A stretch of 64,000 bases of DNA, from positions 1-64,000 of the forward strand of contig JBALVY010000001.1 in the NCBI GenBank assembly GCA_036960375.1, in the 5' to 3' direction. The position numbers were made by a program, and so were the translations under genes. This document shows positions 1-8,159 of the stretch, piece by piece; within the stretch, counting starts at the first letter, position 1; each line of letters begins with the position of its first letter. The stretch is from CAWVSB01 sp036960375. GTDB taxonomy: Bacteria; Pseudomonadota; Gammaproteobacteria; Pseudomonadales; CAWVSB01. The notes beneath the pieces were generated by a model. That model was not told the origin of the DNA and ran no database searches. It was given only the letters and a program-made list of their open reading frames with translations.

Positions 1-72
1 GCTTGAAATTTAACTATGGATTTACTTACGCTAGATAAGTTAACTTGCCAGTACTGCGCAAACAACTGGTTG

Positions 73-1110
73 TTACTCCAGACCCATCTTTTTGCGGCGC
101 ATAGACGCCAGTCGCCGCGCCAAAACCTGCATGTCCTCAATAGCGTCGGACTCATCGACTATTTCCAAGCCCAATAAACTCTCCAGAATATCCTCTAGGG
201 TCAGAATTCCCTGAATGGTACCGTACTCATCTACCACGAGCATGATATGGACTTTCTTGGTAGTAAATGCGTCGAATGCGTGCAGCAGGGAGAAGCTTTC
301 CAAAATAGCATCCAATTCGCGCCGAAAGTTACGCAATGGCTGACCACCCTTCCCCTCGTTTTGGGCGACCAGTAATTCGTCTTTCAACACAAAACCGGTG
401 ATATTTTCTCGGTCGGCATAGACTGGAATCCGAGAAAAGGCTTTACGCCCCAGACCACTCAGAAGATCCTCTACGGTCGTATCCTCAGCCTTGGCAAACA
501 CGACCGACCTTGGCGTCATGGCGCTACGCAACGGCATATCGCGCAGGCGAAACAGGTTTCTTAGTACAAGCGACTCGTGTTTATTGAGTATGCCCTCCTT
601 AGCCCCAAGTTCCGCCATGGCTGTAAATTCGCCTCGATTAAAACCCGCTAATCCCGGCTCGTCCGAAAGACCGCCAATCAGCTTGTTTGATAGCAACACT
701 ATCGGGTAGAGAGGTCGTAGAAGAAAGCGAAGACTGTAAGCCGTGGCCGGTGCCAGCTTGCGCCAGTAATGGGCGCCTAGCGCCTTAGGGATAATCTCGG
801 AGAAAATCAAGATCACCAGAGTTAGCAAAGCCGAAAAAATGCCCAAATAGACACTACCAAACACCGCTGTGGCCTGTGCTCCCGCGCCGGCTGCCCCCAT
901 CGTGTGAGCAATTGTATTCAGCGTAAGGATTACGGTTAACGGACTGTTGATCTCATCCTTAAGTTCACGCAGCACCGGCCCATAGGCCTTACCTTCCTGC
1001 TCGGCCTGGGCAATATAAGAGGTGGTTACACTAAACAGTACGGCTTCTGCGATGGAACACAAAAACGAGAAACCAACGGCGATCAGTACGTAAATAAAGA
1101 GTAAGAGCAT
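73..1110 (-). CDS. CNNM/DUF21 membrane protein with CBS pair (HlyC/CorC-like)
   Basis: 345 aa inner-membrane protein. Residues 1-150 form the CNNM (DUF21) domain with about four hydrophobic segments, including the family-typical EIIPKALGAHYWRKLAP stretch near residues 105-121. A CBS-domain pair follows at about 195-320 (MTPRSVVF, then the VDEYGTIQGILTLEDILE stretch). The C-terminal CorC_HlyC FAD-like domain of longer relatives is absent. Relatives are linked to magnesium or other cation transport and to membrane integrity; the substrate cannot be read here. An AGGA about 12 nt upstream supports the ATG at 1110. The family is clear, the role is not. Confidence 0.9.
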   Translation of the reverse strand: MLLLFIYVLIAVGFSFLCSIAEAVLFSVTTSYIAQAEQEGKAYGPVLRELKDEINSPLTVILTLNTIAHTMGAAGAGAQATAVFGSVYLGIFSALLTLVILIFSEIIPKALGAHYWRKLAPATAYSLRFLLRPLYPIVLLSNKLIGGLSDEPGLAGFNRGEFTAMAELGAKEGILNKHESLVLRNLFRLRDMPLRSAMTPRSVVFAKAEDTTVEDLLSGLGRKAFSRIPVYADRENITGFVLKDELLVAQNEGKGGQPLRNFRRELDAILESFSLLHAFDAFTTKKVHIMLVVDEYGTIQGILTLEDILESLLGLEIVDESDAIEDMQVLARRLASMRRKKMGLE

Positions 1111-1189
1111 CAGTTGGATTTATCCTGTTTGGCTTTTGAATTCAACCAGTTGCTGCAACGGTATGCCAAGTTAACCGCCTAAAGCTGCT

Positions 1190-1500
1190 AGAATCATACG
1201 TACGAATATATACAAGCGCCACCGATTCCCTGCCAAAATCATCAGTTACACCGTCTGGCTCTACTATCGGTTCAACCTAAGTCATGGTGATATTGAAGAT
1301 CTGCTAGCTGAACAAGGCATCACCGTTAGCCGCGAAGCCATTCGTCTCTGGTGCATCAAATTCGGCTCCATTTATGCAAGCAGATTGAAACGAAAGCACC
1401 GAGGGTACGGTGATACTTTCTTCATCGACGAAGTTTTCGTCAAGATACAGGGAAAGCAGCACTACCTGTGGCGTGCCGTCGATCAAGATGGAGAAACAGC
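1190..1500 (+). pseudogene. IS6-family transposase, N-terminal remnant
   Basis: Reading frame 2 of the plus strand (codon TAC at 1211) encodes an uninterrupted stretch typical of IS6 transposases: YKRHRFPAKIISYTVWLYY, then the LLAEQGITVSREAIRLWCIKFG helix-turn-helix region, then FFIDEVFVKIQGKQHYLWRA with the first catalytic Asp. About 100 of the usual 230 or so residues remain. Similarity stops near 1495 and runs into a UPF0114 remnant, so the second Asp and the Glu of the DDE triad are missing. No terminal inverted repeats are visible. A dead relic that marks past transposition here. Confidence 0.8.
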
Positions 1501-1530
1501 TACAGTTACTCTGGCTTCATGAAGTTAAGT

Positions 1531-1780
1531 TGGCAACACCATCCAATCTGCTGGTTATGGTAATCGTAGGCGGTTACGAAACCTTTGTCTCCCGACTGGG
1601 CTTACAAGACCACCCTGACCAGCCAGAGTGGTTGAGTCATGTGAATGCCACTGTACTCAAGGTAAAACTGGCAATGGCGATTATTGGGATCAGTTCTATA
1701 CACCGGCTAAAGACGTTTATTGCGATAAATATGTTAGGAACTGAAGAGTCTGGCTACACCGAAGCAGGTGTTATGCTGAA
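1531..1780 (+). pseudogene. UPF0114 (YqhA-like) membrane protein, internal fragment, copy 1
   Basis: Encodes SNLLVMVIVGGYETFVSRLG through the IHRLKTFIAINMLGTEESGY segment, the conserved middle of UPF0114/YqhA proteins (about 165-180 aa when complete). The N-terminal half and the last 35 or so residues are missing. The fragment is joined in frame to the transposase remnant upstream, giving a long but meaningless hybrid reading frame. It is about 95% identical to 4100-4330, so the two copies derive from a recent duplication. Confidence 0.8.
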
Positions 1781-1811
1781 ACACTCTGTATATAAACGCC
1801 AATCAATTGGA

Positions 1812-2378
1812 TCAATCACAGGAATACGCCTTACCATCGTCAACCATAAATTTAATGCAGCTGTAGCAGGTTCCGGCTGGAACATTGTCTGACCAGCCTC
1901 CATCCGCGTCAGACGCATCGGTGGAAAGACACCAGCCCTTCGTATTATCAGAGCCCCATGAATGTGTAGGGCTCGCAATTAAATCACTAAGGCTACCTTC
2001 GGTAACATATAGGTTGACCTGATCTATCCAAAAGGCATCACCACCACGAGTTCTAATCCTTACTTCATCAATTTCATTGTAGTACTCCTCGATTCTTCCC
2101 AAATTAAACGAAGGACTAACATCAAACGTCCCGCAACCCCAGTCACTAGAGACGAGATCTGGGGCTTCCTGAACAATTCCTTCATGGTAGTAATCTACGT
2201 ATAAGGGGTCCCCTGTTCCTGCTTTAGTAACAGTGCCTCCATTGGCATCACAGTCAAAGTACACAGTTGTTTGAATATAACCATCATCAGCTCTGAGATT
2301 GACTGACTGTAACGCAAGAAAGACAAATACCGCGATCAGACTCGATGATAGTGAGATAATACAAGATCTATTTTTCAT
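1812..2378 (-). CDS. Secreted Cys-containing protein of a GWCLSTD family, member 1
   Basis: 188 aa, family not recognised. Residues 1-30 form a signal peptide, with likely cleavage after LRA. The mature part is acidic and has paired cysteines. The C-terminal 50 residues match the protein at 4742-5314 in the pattern W-G-x-[DN]-N-x-x-GWCLSTD, then DGGWSD-x-VP, then C-[YF]-SC-[IL]-KF, and a final YSCD at the stop. A preceding stretch, DAFWIDQVNLYV, resembles DALWIDDAALWI in the partner. Even Cys number and export suggest disulfide-bonded domains. Its 3-prime end abuts the UPF0114 remnant. Function unknown. Confidence 0.75.
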   Translation of the reverse strand: MKNRSCIISLSSSLIAVFVFLALQSVNLRADDGYIQTTVYFDCDANGGTVTKAGTGDPLYVDYYHEGIVQEAPDLVSSDWGCGTFDVSPSFNLGRIEEYYNEIDEVRIRTRGGDAFWIDQVNLYVTEGSLSDLIASPTHSWGSDNTKGWCLSTDASDADGGWSDNVPAGTCYSCIKFMVDDGKAYSCD

Positions 2379-2635
2379 TATAGTTGTTCCAAGAGATAAT
2401 TATAGATCCTACAGGAGTGTGAATACATCCACAAATAAGCCTACAAGATCCAATCAATAGATTCCAATTGTGACCTTTCAACTTAGTTGAAAACAGCTCC
2501 ATCAATATTATTAAATAGAACAATAAAATAGGTACTGGCAAATTAACTTTCGGGGGCCGTCGGAAATTAAGCATCTACGTTCAAGCAACAGCCCTACTCC
2601 ACTCTTCAAACGCGCTTACACTAAGTTTCCGATAA

Positions 2636-2693
2636 TGTTCAGCCCGTACTAGATGGCGACACTGAGGAAGATACCGAGGTTGACGAAGGGGAG
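2636..2693 (+). pseudogene. C-terminal remnant of the 5484-6044 lipoprotein family
   Basis: Plus-strand codons just before the TAA at 2691-2693 read LDGDTEEDTEVDEGE-stop. This matches the acidic tail TATEDDTELDEGE-stop of the lipoprotein encoded at 5484-6044. The DNA match continues about 15 nt past the stop codon in both places. No upstream homologous coding remains, so this is the scar of a lost paralog, in the opposite orientation to the intact copy. Confidence 0.55.
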
Positions 2694-2719
2694 TAATACC
2701 ACTCCGTAAATCGGCAGGT

Positions 2720-2836
2720 CCGCAGTTCAAGTACCCAGGACACTCCTTCCAGTCGCGGGGCAGGCTCTCTGCGAAGAGAGCCATATTTAATACCTGCGCG
2801 GCTTTTATGCAAGAGTCGTGTGGTTAGTTTCTTCAA
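2720..2836 (-). repeat. Dispersed repeat, copy 1
   Basis: The segment 2720-2783 is almost identical to 4437-4503: a GCTCTC-TTCGCA-GAGAGC hairpin followed by the common stretch CTGCCCCGCGACTGGAAGG. The adjoining 2784-2836 (minus strand, beginning GAAGAAACTAACCACACGAC) matches 7002-7060 on the plus strand. The copies share different sub-blocks, as expected of a broken-up repeat or a decayed gene end. Its identity is unknown. Confidence 0.6.
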
Positions 2837-3046
2837 AATCCCTGCCTCTCGGCCAAGGTGTCGACCAATTTTTGCAGTGCGACCCTGGTAGCAGCAACCT
2901 CGAGCGAGACTTCAATGAACGCAGCCGCGCCACCTTGGGTCAGCGGGCAATTTTCAGGCACGACCATAACCTCCATTGACACGGGCAGTGTACAATTGTC
3001 GGTCGATAAATCAAACTGAATTAAATTGGAAAGGAAACAGATAATT

Positions 3047-3952
3047 ATGACCCCGGATACAGCTTGGGCGTGGCCGTGGTGGTCAACCATGGTAGTCCTA
3101 AATACCGTTAGTCTTATCGTATGCTTAACCATCTTTAATCGTGCTAGAAATACTACAGGCGGGTTCTCTAATATCGCTGATCCATATCAAAAGCGAATGC
3201 TAGTAATGGGCCTGGTCTTTACTTTGGTTGGCGCGTATCGTTCAGTATTTGTATCTCGATATCTCTTCCAATTTGCTTGGTTTGATGTACTGGCCAACAG
3301 TTCGTTATTGATTCGCTTCTTTGCCATTTTTGCAGAACTTTCCTTTGCTGGATTATTTGCTTATGCCATGTTGCGATTAAACAAAGATATACCTGGGAGA
3401 ACGCAGAGCAATCCTGCTCTCAACTTTATTGGAACAAAGAGCCCCTACCTATTAATTGCTTGTATTTTTGCCGCTCAGTTTTTTGCGACAACAGCAACAG
3501 TGAATAAGAATAATACACTATTCGCCATTGAAGAAACGTTATGGACAGTTGGCTTTGTTTGTATATTACCACTGGCATTTGTTCAATTTCGTCGTGCTTT
3601 ACGTATTAGTGATGCGGAAGAAAAACTGCGCCATAAAATGCTGATAACATCCAGTAAAGTTATTTTTTCTTGGTGTGCCGTGTACTGCAGCTATGGCATA
3701 TTTTTCCATCTACCACTTGAGTTCTGGAGTGACAATGCCACTTCAGTCAGTAATGCAGTAGGCTCCGCGATACCTGTGGCGCAAGCTGGAATGGCGGGTG
3801 TATCAGATGCTTTCTTTGTCGTAAATGAAACCAAAGAATACAGTGACTGGGGTTTTGGATTTTTATTTTGGCACTCATCATATTTCAGTGTATGCGTTTG
3901 GCTAGCCATATTTTTGATGAGAGCACCAAGAGCGATTAAACCTATTGATTAG
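3047..3952 (+). CDS. Seven-helix integral membrane protein, unknown family
   Basis: 301 aa from the ATG at 3047, chosen over the in-frame TTG at 3026 because AAGGAAA lies about 12 nt upstream of the ATG. About seven hydrophobic helices run from residue 10 to the end (for example VVLNTVSLIVCLTIF, LLIACIFAAQFFATTATV, SYFSVCVWLAIFLM), with short loops. The C-terminus is basic. No catalytic motif is recognised. The gene is AT-richer than its surroundings and sits between repeat copies and the second UPF0114 remnant, which suggests an acquired gene. Function not assigned. Confidence 0.7.
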   Translation: MTPDTAWAWPWWSTMVVLNTVSLIVCLTIFNRARNTTGGFSNIADPYQKRMLVMGLVFTLVGAYRSVFVSRYLFQFAWFDVLANSSLLIRFFAIFAELSFAGLFAYAMLRLNKDIPGRTQSNPALNFIGTKSPYLLIACIFAAQFFATTATVNKNNTLFAIEETLWTVGFVCILPLAFVQFRRALRISDAEEKLRHKMLITSSKVIFSWCAVYCSYGIFFHLPLEFWSDNATSVSNAVGSAIPVAQAGMAGVSDAFFVVNETKEYSDWGFGFLFWHSSYFSVCVWLAIFLMRAPRAIKPID

Positions 3953-3954
3953 TG

Positions 3955-4425
3955 CCTCTATCTGGGCCTGATAGTTGCCCAAGGGGTTTACGTTATCCTG
4001 TTCATGAAGGAACTGATTCACCTTATCGGTGGGGCCACCTCCCTGAGTGAACAGCTCATTATGCTGGCAGTCTTGGGACTCATTGACGTGGTAATGATCT
4101 CCAATCTGCTGGTATGGTCATCGTAGGCGGTTACGAAATTTTTGTCTCCAGGCTGGGCTTACAAGAGCACCCAGACCAACCAGAGTGGCTGAGTCATGTG
4201 AATGCCACTGTACTCAAGGTAAAGCTGGCAATGGCAATTATCGGGATCAGCTCTATACACCTGCTGAAGACGTTTATTGCGATAAATATGTTAGGAACGG
4301 AAGAGTCTGGTTACACCGAAGCAGGCGTGATGTGGCAGACCATTATTCATGTGGTGTTTATTCTGTCGGCTATGGGAATAGCGTGGACAGACTATTTGAT
4401 GTCTAAGACCATGAAGGGACATTAA
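3955..4425 (+). pseudogene. UPF0114 (YqhA-like) membrane protein, frameshifted copy 2
   Basis: Frame reads LYLGLIVAQGVYVILFMKEL and GATSLSEQLIMLAVLGLIDV to SNLLV, then needs a +1 correction: CTGGTTATGG in copy 1 is CTGGTATGG here at about 4110. It continues MVIVGGYEIFVSRLG to the natural end DYLMSKTMKGH-stop. The first 20 or so residues are missing and the rest is split by this one-base deletion, so the gene is dead unless the deletion is a sequencing error. It begins 3 nt after the stop of the upstream membrane gene. Confidence 0.8.
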
Positions 4426-4741
4426 TGGGAGTGTAGGTCTGCAGTTCAAGTACCCAGGGCACTCCTTCCAGTCGCGGGGCAGGCTCTCTGCGAAGAGAGC
4501 CATATTCCTAATCGGCAGGTCCCATATTACTCTATTGACTCCGGTCGTCCCCTAAAATAGGTTTAGCACCTGTGTCGGAGCCAGCAGCTGAAATCGCATT
4601 CAAAGCAGACATTAATTGGGTGGTTGGCTACACTCCAATGTTTAGCCATTATGGTAATGTGTTGCGTTGACCAATTGAACTCACACTTACGGCGATAAAA
4701 TACTCATTATATTATTAGCGGTGCTGACTTAGTTACAAGAA
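4426..4741. other. Intergenic region with dispersed repeat copy 2
   Basis: 316 bp without a convincing gene. It holds repeat copy 2 at 4437-4503, including the hairpin GGCTCTCTGCGAAGAGAGCC. The flanking TCGGCAGGTCC motif also occurs at 2710-2720 but on the other side of the repeat, so the blocks have been shuffled. The remaining bases up to the stop of the next gene show nothing recognisable. Confidence 0.5.
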
Positions 4742-5314
4742 CTAGTCGCAGGAATACACATGATTATCGGTGGAGCTATTGGTCGCCACAAATTTTAAGC
4801 AACTAAAGCACTTATCTGAAGGGACGCTGTCTGACCAACCTCCGTCCCAGTCATCTTCGTCCGTTGAAAGACACCAGCCTTGTGAATTGTTTTCACCCCA
4901 TTGAAAATCGAGGTCTGTATTTGGCTGTGAACTGAAAGAGATAAGGGGAGGGTCAATCCACAACGCGGCGTCATCAATCCATAACGCATCATGCCCGTCT
5001 GTGGTAAGTATAGCTGTGTCAGGTACCACACCATATTCAACATCTATACTAAATGCTCTCTGTAAAAGGTTTGCACATCCTACATCAGAGTTACTCTGAC
5101 TACCCACTTCCTTTCCATCCTTGTATAAAACTAATGTGATTTTATCGTTGGTTTCTGCGCTATCAAGACTGATATCATCGCTAGAGTTTTGATTACAATC
5201 AATAATAAATACCCATGTCTGATCATCGTTTGCAAGGCTTAGCTGCGGTAAAAATAGGGCTAAAAATGCAAAGTTTCTGACCGTCATCAAATGCTGTTTT
5301 ATTGTTATGCTCAC
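4742..5314 (-). CDS. Secreted Cys-containing protein of a GWCLSTD family, member 2
   Basis: 190 aa, divergent paralog of the protein at 1812-2378. An N-terminal hydrophobic stretch (residues 10-28, cleavage likely after LSLA) indicates export. The MSITIKQHL start could be internal to M10. The conserved C-terminal module is present: QWGENNSQGWCLSTDEDDWD, then GGWSDSVP, CFSCLKF and a final YSCD. The N-terminal halves of the two proteins are much more diverged than the tails. Function unknown; surface or extracellular location is inferred from the signal peptide and cysteines. Confidence 0.75.
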   Translation of the reverse strand: MSITIKQHLMTVRNFAFLALFLPQLSLANDDQTWVFIIDCNQNSSDDISLDSAETNDKITLVLYKDGKEVGSQSNSDVGCANLLQRAFSIDVEYGVVPDTAILTTDGHDALWIDDAALWIDPPLISFSSQPNTDLDFQWGENNSQGWCLSTDEDDWDGGWSDSVPSDKCFSCLKFVATNSSTDNHVYSCD

Positions 5315-5483
5315 TGGTAATTCTCCTATATTATTTTATTTATACTGCGCGCAGCATATACGCCATAGCTGAAGTATAAGTGGAATAAGGGCCCTATTGC
5401 TAATAGATCTGATGTCAGCGACGGTGAGGTGTATTCGTACGACTAATTTGACCTATCTGTTAGGCCAGATTTACGCAGTGGCA

Positions 5484-6044
5484 TTACTCCCCTTCATCAA
5501 GCTCGGTATCGTCCTCTGTGGCGGTATCGTCATCATCGTCGTCACTGCTTGCTGAGAGTGTGAGGGCCACGGTGTCTGGCGCGCTCGCTATTGCAGAAGC
5601 CCCCGCTGCAGTATCTGCCTGTACAATCGTTACAATGTGGTCGAGAGTCACTTTGTACAAAGCTATGGCCTCGCTCTTACTCAGGTGATAGTTCAAACTG
5701 AATTCGCAGGCCCGATAGATGAACTCACGCGCAAGCAATACCGCGGGGCTTCTACCGCCCATTGACATGGCTCCATCTCCCTGCTGTTCACCTACCTCAT
5801 ATCCGCTGACGCCGACGCTTACCCCTTCGCTATACATATTAACCACATCTGGAGCCGGAGACAGGCAGAATTTCTCAACATCATCTGGGGTCTGGAAGAC
5901 CACTAATTGTACTGCTGCACTTCGGCTAACGATCTCTATACCGCCAAGTTGCATTACCTCTACACCCGGTTTGTTAGCTGCCTGCATGGCACACCCCCCC
6001 AAGCCTATTAATAGAAATATAATTATTGTTCGATAAAATACCAT
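5484..6044 (-). CDS. Small lipoprotein with acidic tail
   Basis: 186 aa. The signal peptide ends in the lipobox LGGC (Cys18), predicting a lipoprotein. A central helical region (residues 95-140) contains FIYRACEFSLNYHLSKSEAI. The last 30 residues are strongly acidic, with a run of six Asp and the end TELDEGE. No family recognised; the central region loosely resembles hypothetical lipoproteins that track conjugation or secretion clusters, which is not enough to assign. A remnant of its 3-prime end exists at 2636-2693. Confidence 0.75.
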   Translation of the reverse strand: MVFYRTIIIFLLIGLGGCAMQAANKPGVEVMQLGGIEIVSRSAAVQLVVFQTPDDVEKFCLSPAPDVVNMYSEGVSVGVSGYEVGEQQGDGAMSMGGRSPAVLLAREFIYRACEFSLNYHLSKSEAIALYKVTLDHIVTIVQADTAAGASAIASAPDTVALTLSASSDDDDDDTATEDDTELDEGE

Positions 6045-6099
6045 AGAGAGTCAGCTTTCAGAAAGAGGAAGGAGCAGCATAAGACCAGCGCTTGCCAGA

Positions 6100-6236
6100 T
6101 GCAAGCTAGGCCAACGGGGCTTTAGCCCGGTGTGTATTTTTAGGATCTGCGTCTGCGTTGCTATGAAAATCACTAGGCTATTCAATCCATCTTTGTTCCA
6201 CCGCAGCATGCCCTCTTTCATTACATTGCAAAACAC
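6100..6236 (-). pseudogene. Partial tandem duplicate of the adjacent secreted gene
   Basis: About 125 bp match the internal part of the next gene (6395-6525) at roughly 85% identity. The minus strand reads CNVMKEGMLRWNKDGLNSLV against CNAMKEDMMLWHEDGLNSLV in the intact gene. A frameshift then follows, and the phrase HSNADADPKNT is recoverable only in another frame. The piece is abutted to the 3-prime end of the intact gene, so it is a decayed tandem duplication rather than a gene. Confidence 0.7.
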
Positions 6237-6778
6237 TCCGTAATTACTCTGACTCGAGTATAGTCGCCTGTAGCAAGCACGCCGCCTTTGATATCAAAGG
6301 ATAGGTCGTTATTGACTAGTGTTGCATCTACTAGCATGAGCTTGGCGATACCCTCATCACCGCCTAATGTGCGAGTTGTATCTTTAGGTGCTGTGACTAA
6401 CGGGGCTTTGGCTCCGTGTGTATTTTTAGGATCTGCGTCTACGCCGCTATGAAAAATGACTAGACTATTCAATCCATCTTCGTGCCACAACATCATGTCC
6501 TCTTTCATCGCATTGCAAGAGTTCCAGGCTTCAGTTAGCTCAGCGACAGGGAAAGCGTCAAAACTGCGGCTGTTTTTATGCAAGGCAGAAATTATTCCAG
6601 CTAATTTATCGATGTCATGAAGTGTGATAGTTGATTTGCCGTTAGCAATGACAACCGTCGCTGATGGGGCAACTATTTCAATAGCCGCTGGCTCCCAATC
6701 CTTATTCATAGTGTTTAGATCGACTGCAAAAGCGGAACTGCTTATTAGCAGACAAATGCCTAATATAATTTTTATCAT
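6221..6778 (-). CDS. Small exported protein, unknown family
   Basis: 185 aa. The signal peptide MIKIILGICLLISSSAFA is cleaved near residue 18. The mature protein has a beta-rich start (IEIVAPSATVVIANGKSTIT), a helical middle with one Cys (NSCNAMKEDM), and a C-terminal beta region ending RVRVITECFAM. No family recognised. The two cysteines could form a disulfide. An AAGGAAAT just upstream of the ATG is a good ribosome binding site. A broken copy of its middle lies directly downstream. Confidence 0.7.
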   Translation of the reverse strand: MIKIILGICLLISSSAFAVDLNTMNKDWEPAAIEIVAPSATVVIANGKSTITLHDIDKLAGIISALHKNSRSFDAFPVAELTEAWNSCNAMKEDMMLWHEDGLNSLVIFHSGVDADPKNTHGAKAPLVTAPKDTTRTLGGDEGIAKLMLVDATLVNNDLSFDIKGGVLATGDYTRVRVITECFAM

Positions 6779-7520
6779 TTATATTTCCTTTGTGAAGTTC
6801 ATATACAAGCGCCGCTATTTCTGAAAATCATCAAAGCAGCCGATCAATGCTACTGTATAAATACACAAAAGGACAGTACAGGCAGGCTCTTGGTGAGCAC
6901 GATATTGGGTGTGCCGTGTGGTGAAGTTCCTCACATTAAGGTCCAATATTTTCCGCAGGGACACGTTGACTTGGTTAGACGATTGGGAGGTTGTGATTCG
7001 GAAGAAACTAATCGCACGACTCTTGCATAAACGCCGTGAGGGTATTGAATATGCCGGGGCTTCGCAGACCTAAGCTGCGGATCTGCCAATTATGAGTAAG
7101 ATGTGTCTAATTCAAGAGCTCGAATAGATAGAGGCTGAAGGTCCACTTTTGGCACACTTGAGAAGTCGACATGCGCTGTGGTCGCTGTTTGGTTAAGATG
7201 GTCGGTAGACGACCCAAAGCCTAATTCAGCAGCCGTTGGCTCACTAACTCGGGAATTAATGCCCTAATGTATTGATTTTTATGGGGCGGCCACTATGCTC
7301 AAGAGGCATGGAAATTGGCGGATAAGTAGGGGATGCATGAAAATCTAGCTGTGGCGTGTTTCGGTTGATTCTGTCCTATCCTTTTGAATTTGAAATAAAA
7401 ATGTCTGGGCTGGCGCGCGGAAACCTCAGTAACTTGGTACTTTCGCGTTATAGAGCCGCGGGCTTTATAATTCACTGTTAGCACCCAAAACCCACGCATT
7501 GACGCACTATAATCCAATGG
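6779..7520. other. Long non-coding/remnant region with repeat copy 3
   Basis: About 740 bp with no supported gene. The plus strand at 7002-7070 encodes RKKLIARLLHKRREGIEYAG, which corresponds to KKLTTRLLHKSRAGIKYGS on the minus strand at 2780-2836, so this is a third copy of the dispersed repeat. The string TTTTGGCACACTT occurs at 7147 and again at 8229, after the attC-like site. The rest shows no clear promoter or structure. Confidence 0.5.
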
Positions 7521-7867
7521 ATTATACTTCTGCCTATACAGACAATTGTTGAACTCCCAGAATTTCAGAAACGAGCCGATGGCTTGCTCAAGCCTGATGA
7601 AAAGACAAGTATTATCAACTACTTAGCTTCTCATCCTCAATCTGGTGATCTTATGCAGGGTACTGGCGGGATCAGGAAGCTTCGGTGGTCTGCCCAAGGA
7701 AGAGGCAAGAGTGGCGGAGTCAGAGTGGTTTATTATTATCACAATGGGCGGTACCGCTCTTTCTCTTAACGGTTTTTGGCAAGGGCGAAAAGGCTAATAT
7801 CAGCGAAGCCGAACGCAATGAGCTTGCTAAATTAACTCAACTTTTACTCAAGCATTATGGTGGTTAA
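7521..7867 (+). pseudogene. RelE/HigB-type toxin, frameshifted
   Basis: Coding similarity begins IQTIVELPEFQKRADGLLKP near 7536, runs through QGTGGIRKLRWSAQGRGKSG and VRVVYYYHNGRY, then stops. The next frame supplies the normal end FLLTVFGKGEKANISEAERN to LLLKHYGG-stop. One C is missing at about 7752-7756 (TACCGCTC where TACCCGCTC is expected). No ATG is in frame upstream; only ATT 7521, CTG 7530 or TTG 7584 are available. RelE-family mRNA endonuclease toxins are about 105 aa, which fits the repaired product. Probably inactive, or a sequencing error. Confidence 0.75.
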
Positions 7868-7868
7868 A

Positions 7869-8156
7869 ATGGCTAACGCTTTCTCAAGTATCAAACAGGG
7901 CCTATCCGAAGCAATTGAGTTTTCTGAGGGTAAAGTTAAAAAGGCAGTCGTCCACGAATTCGGCCCAGTGGATGTAAAAAATATCAGGGCAAAGGTAGGC
8001 ATGTCTCAAAATGAATTTGCGTCTGCTTTTGGCATCAGCGTGAGTACACTCCGCCATTGGGAACGTGGTGATCGTACCCCACAAGGCCCAGCATTGGTCT
8101 TACTAAATGTTGTTGCCAAAGAGCCTGGCGTTGTTCTTCGTGCTTTGGCATCGTAA
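7869..8156 (+). CDS. XRE-family antitoxin (NadS/HigA-like)
   Basis: 95 aa from ATG 7869 (GTG/ATG starts 4 codons earlier are possible). Residues 35-90 form a helix-turn-helix of the NadS/HigA type: VKNIRAKVGMSQNEFASAFG, then ISVSTLRHWERGDRTPQGPA. It overlaps or abuts the 3-prime end of the toxin remnant, the toxin-first order usual for this class. It should bind the toxin and repress the operon; with the toxin broken it may persist alone. The attC-like site follows directly, so it looks like the last gene of an integron cassette. Confidence 0.85.
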   Translation: MANAFSSIKQGLSEAIEFSEGKVKKAVVHEFGPVDVKNIRAKVGMSQNEFASAFGISVSTLRHWERGDRTPQGPALVLLNVVAKEPGVVLRALAS

Positions 8157-8159
8157 AAA

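Noticed and set aside
1410..1892. Long open frame of 160 codons
   Set aside because: It is an artificial join of out-of-frame transposase-remnant DNA and the UPF0114 fragment, running on into the 3-prime end of the opposite-strand gene. No coherent protein.
2833..3132. Minus-strand frame of 99 codons
   Set aside because: Its first third overlaps the start of the membrane-protein gene on the other strand. The rest is not recognisable and has no ribosome site. It could be a gene-end remnant, but I cannot support it.
6800..6830. Second IS6 transposase start
   Set aside because: ATATACAAGCGCC occurs as in the IS6 remnant at 1208, but similarity does not extend and the frame closes at once.
7299..7517. 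Minus-strand frame of 72 codons
   Set aside because: No ribosome site, family or signal. Lies in repeat-rich non-coding DNA.
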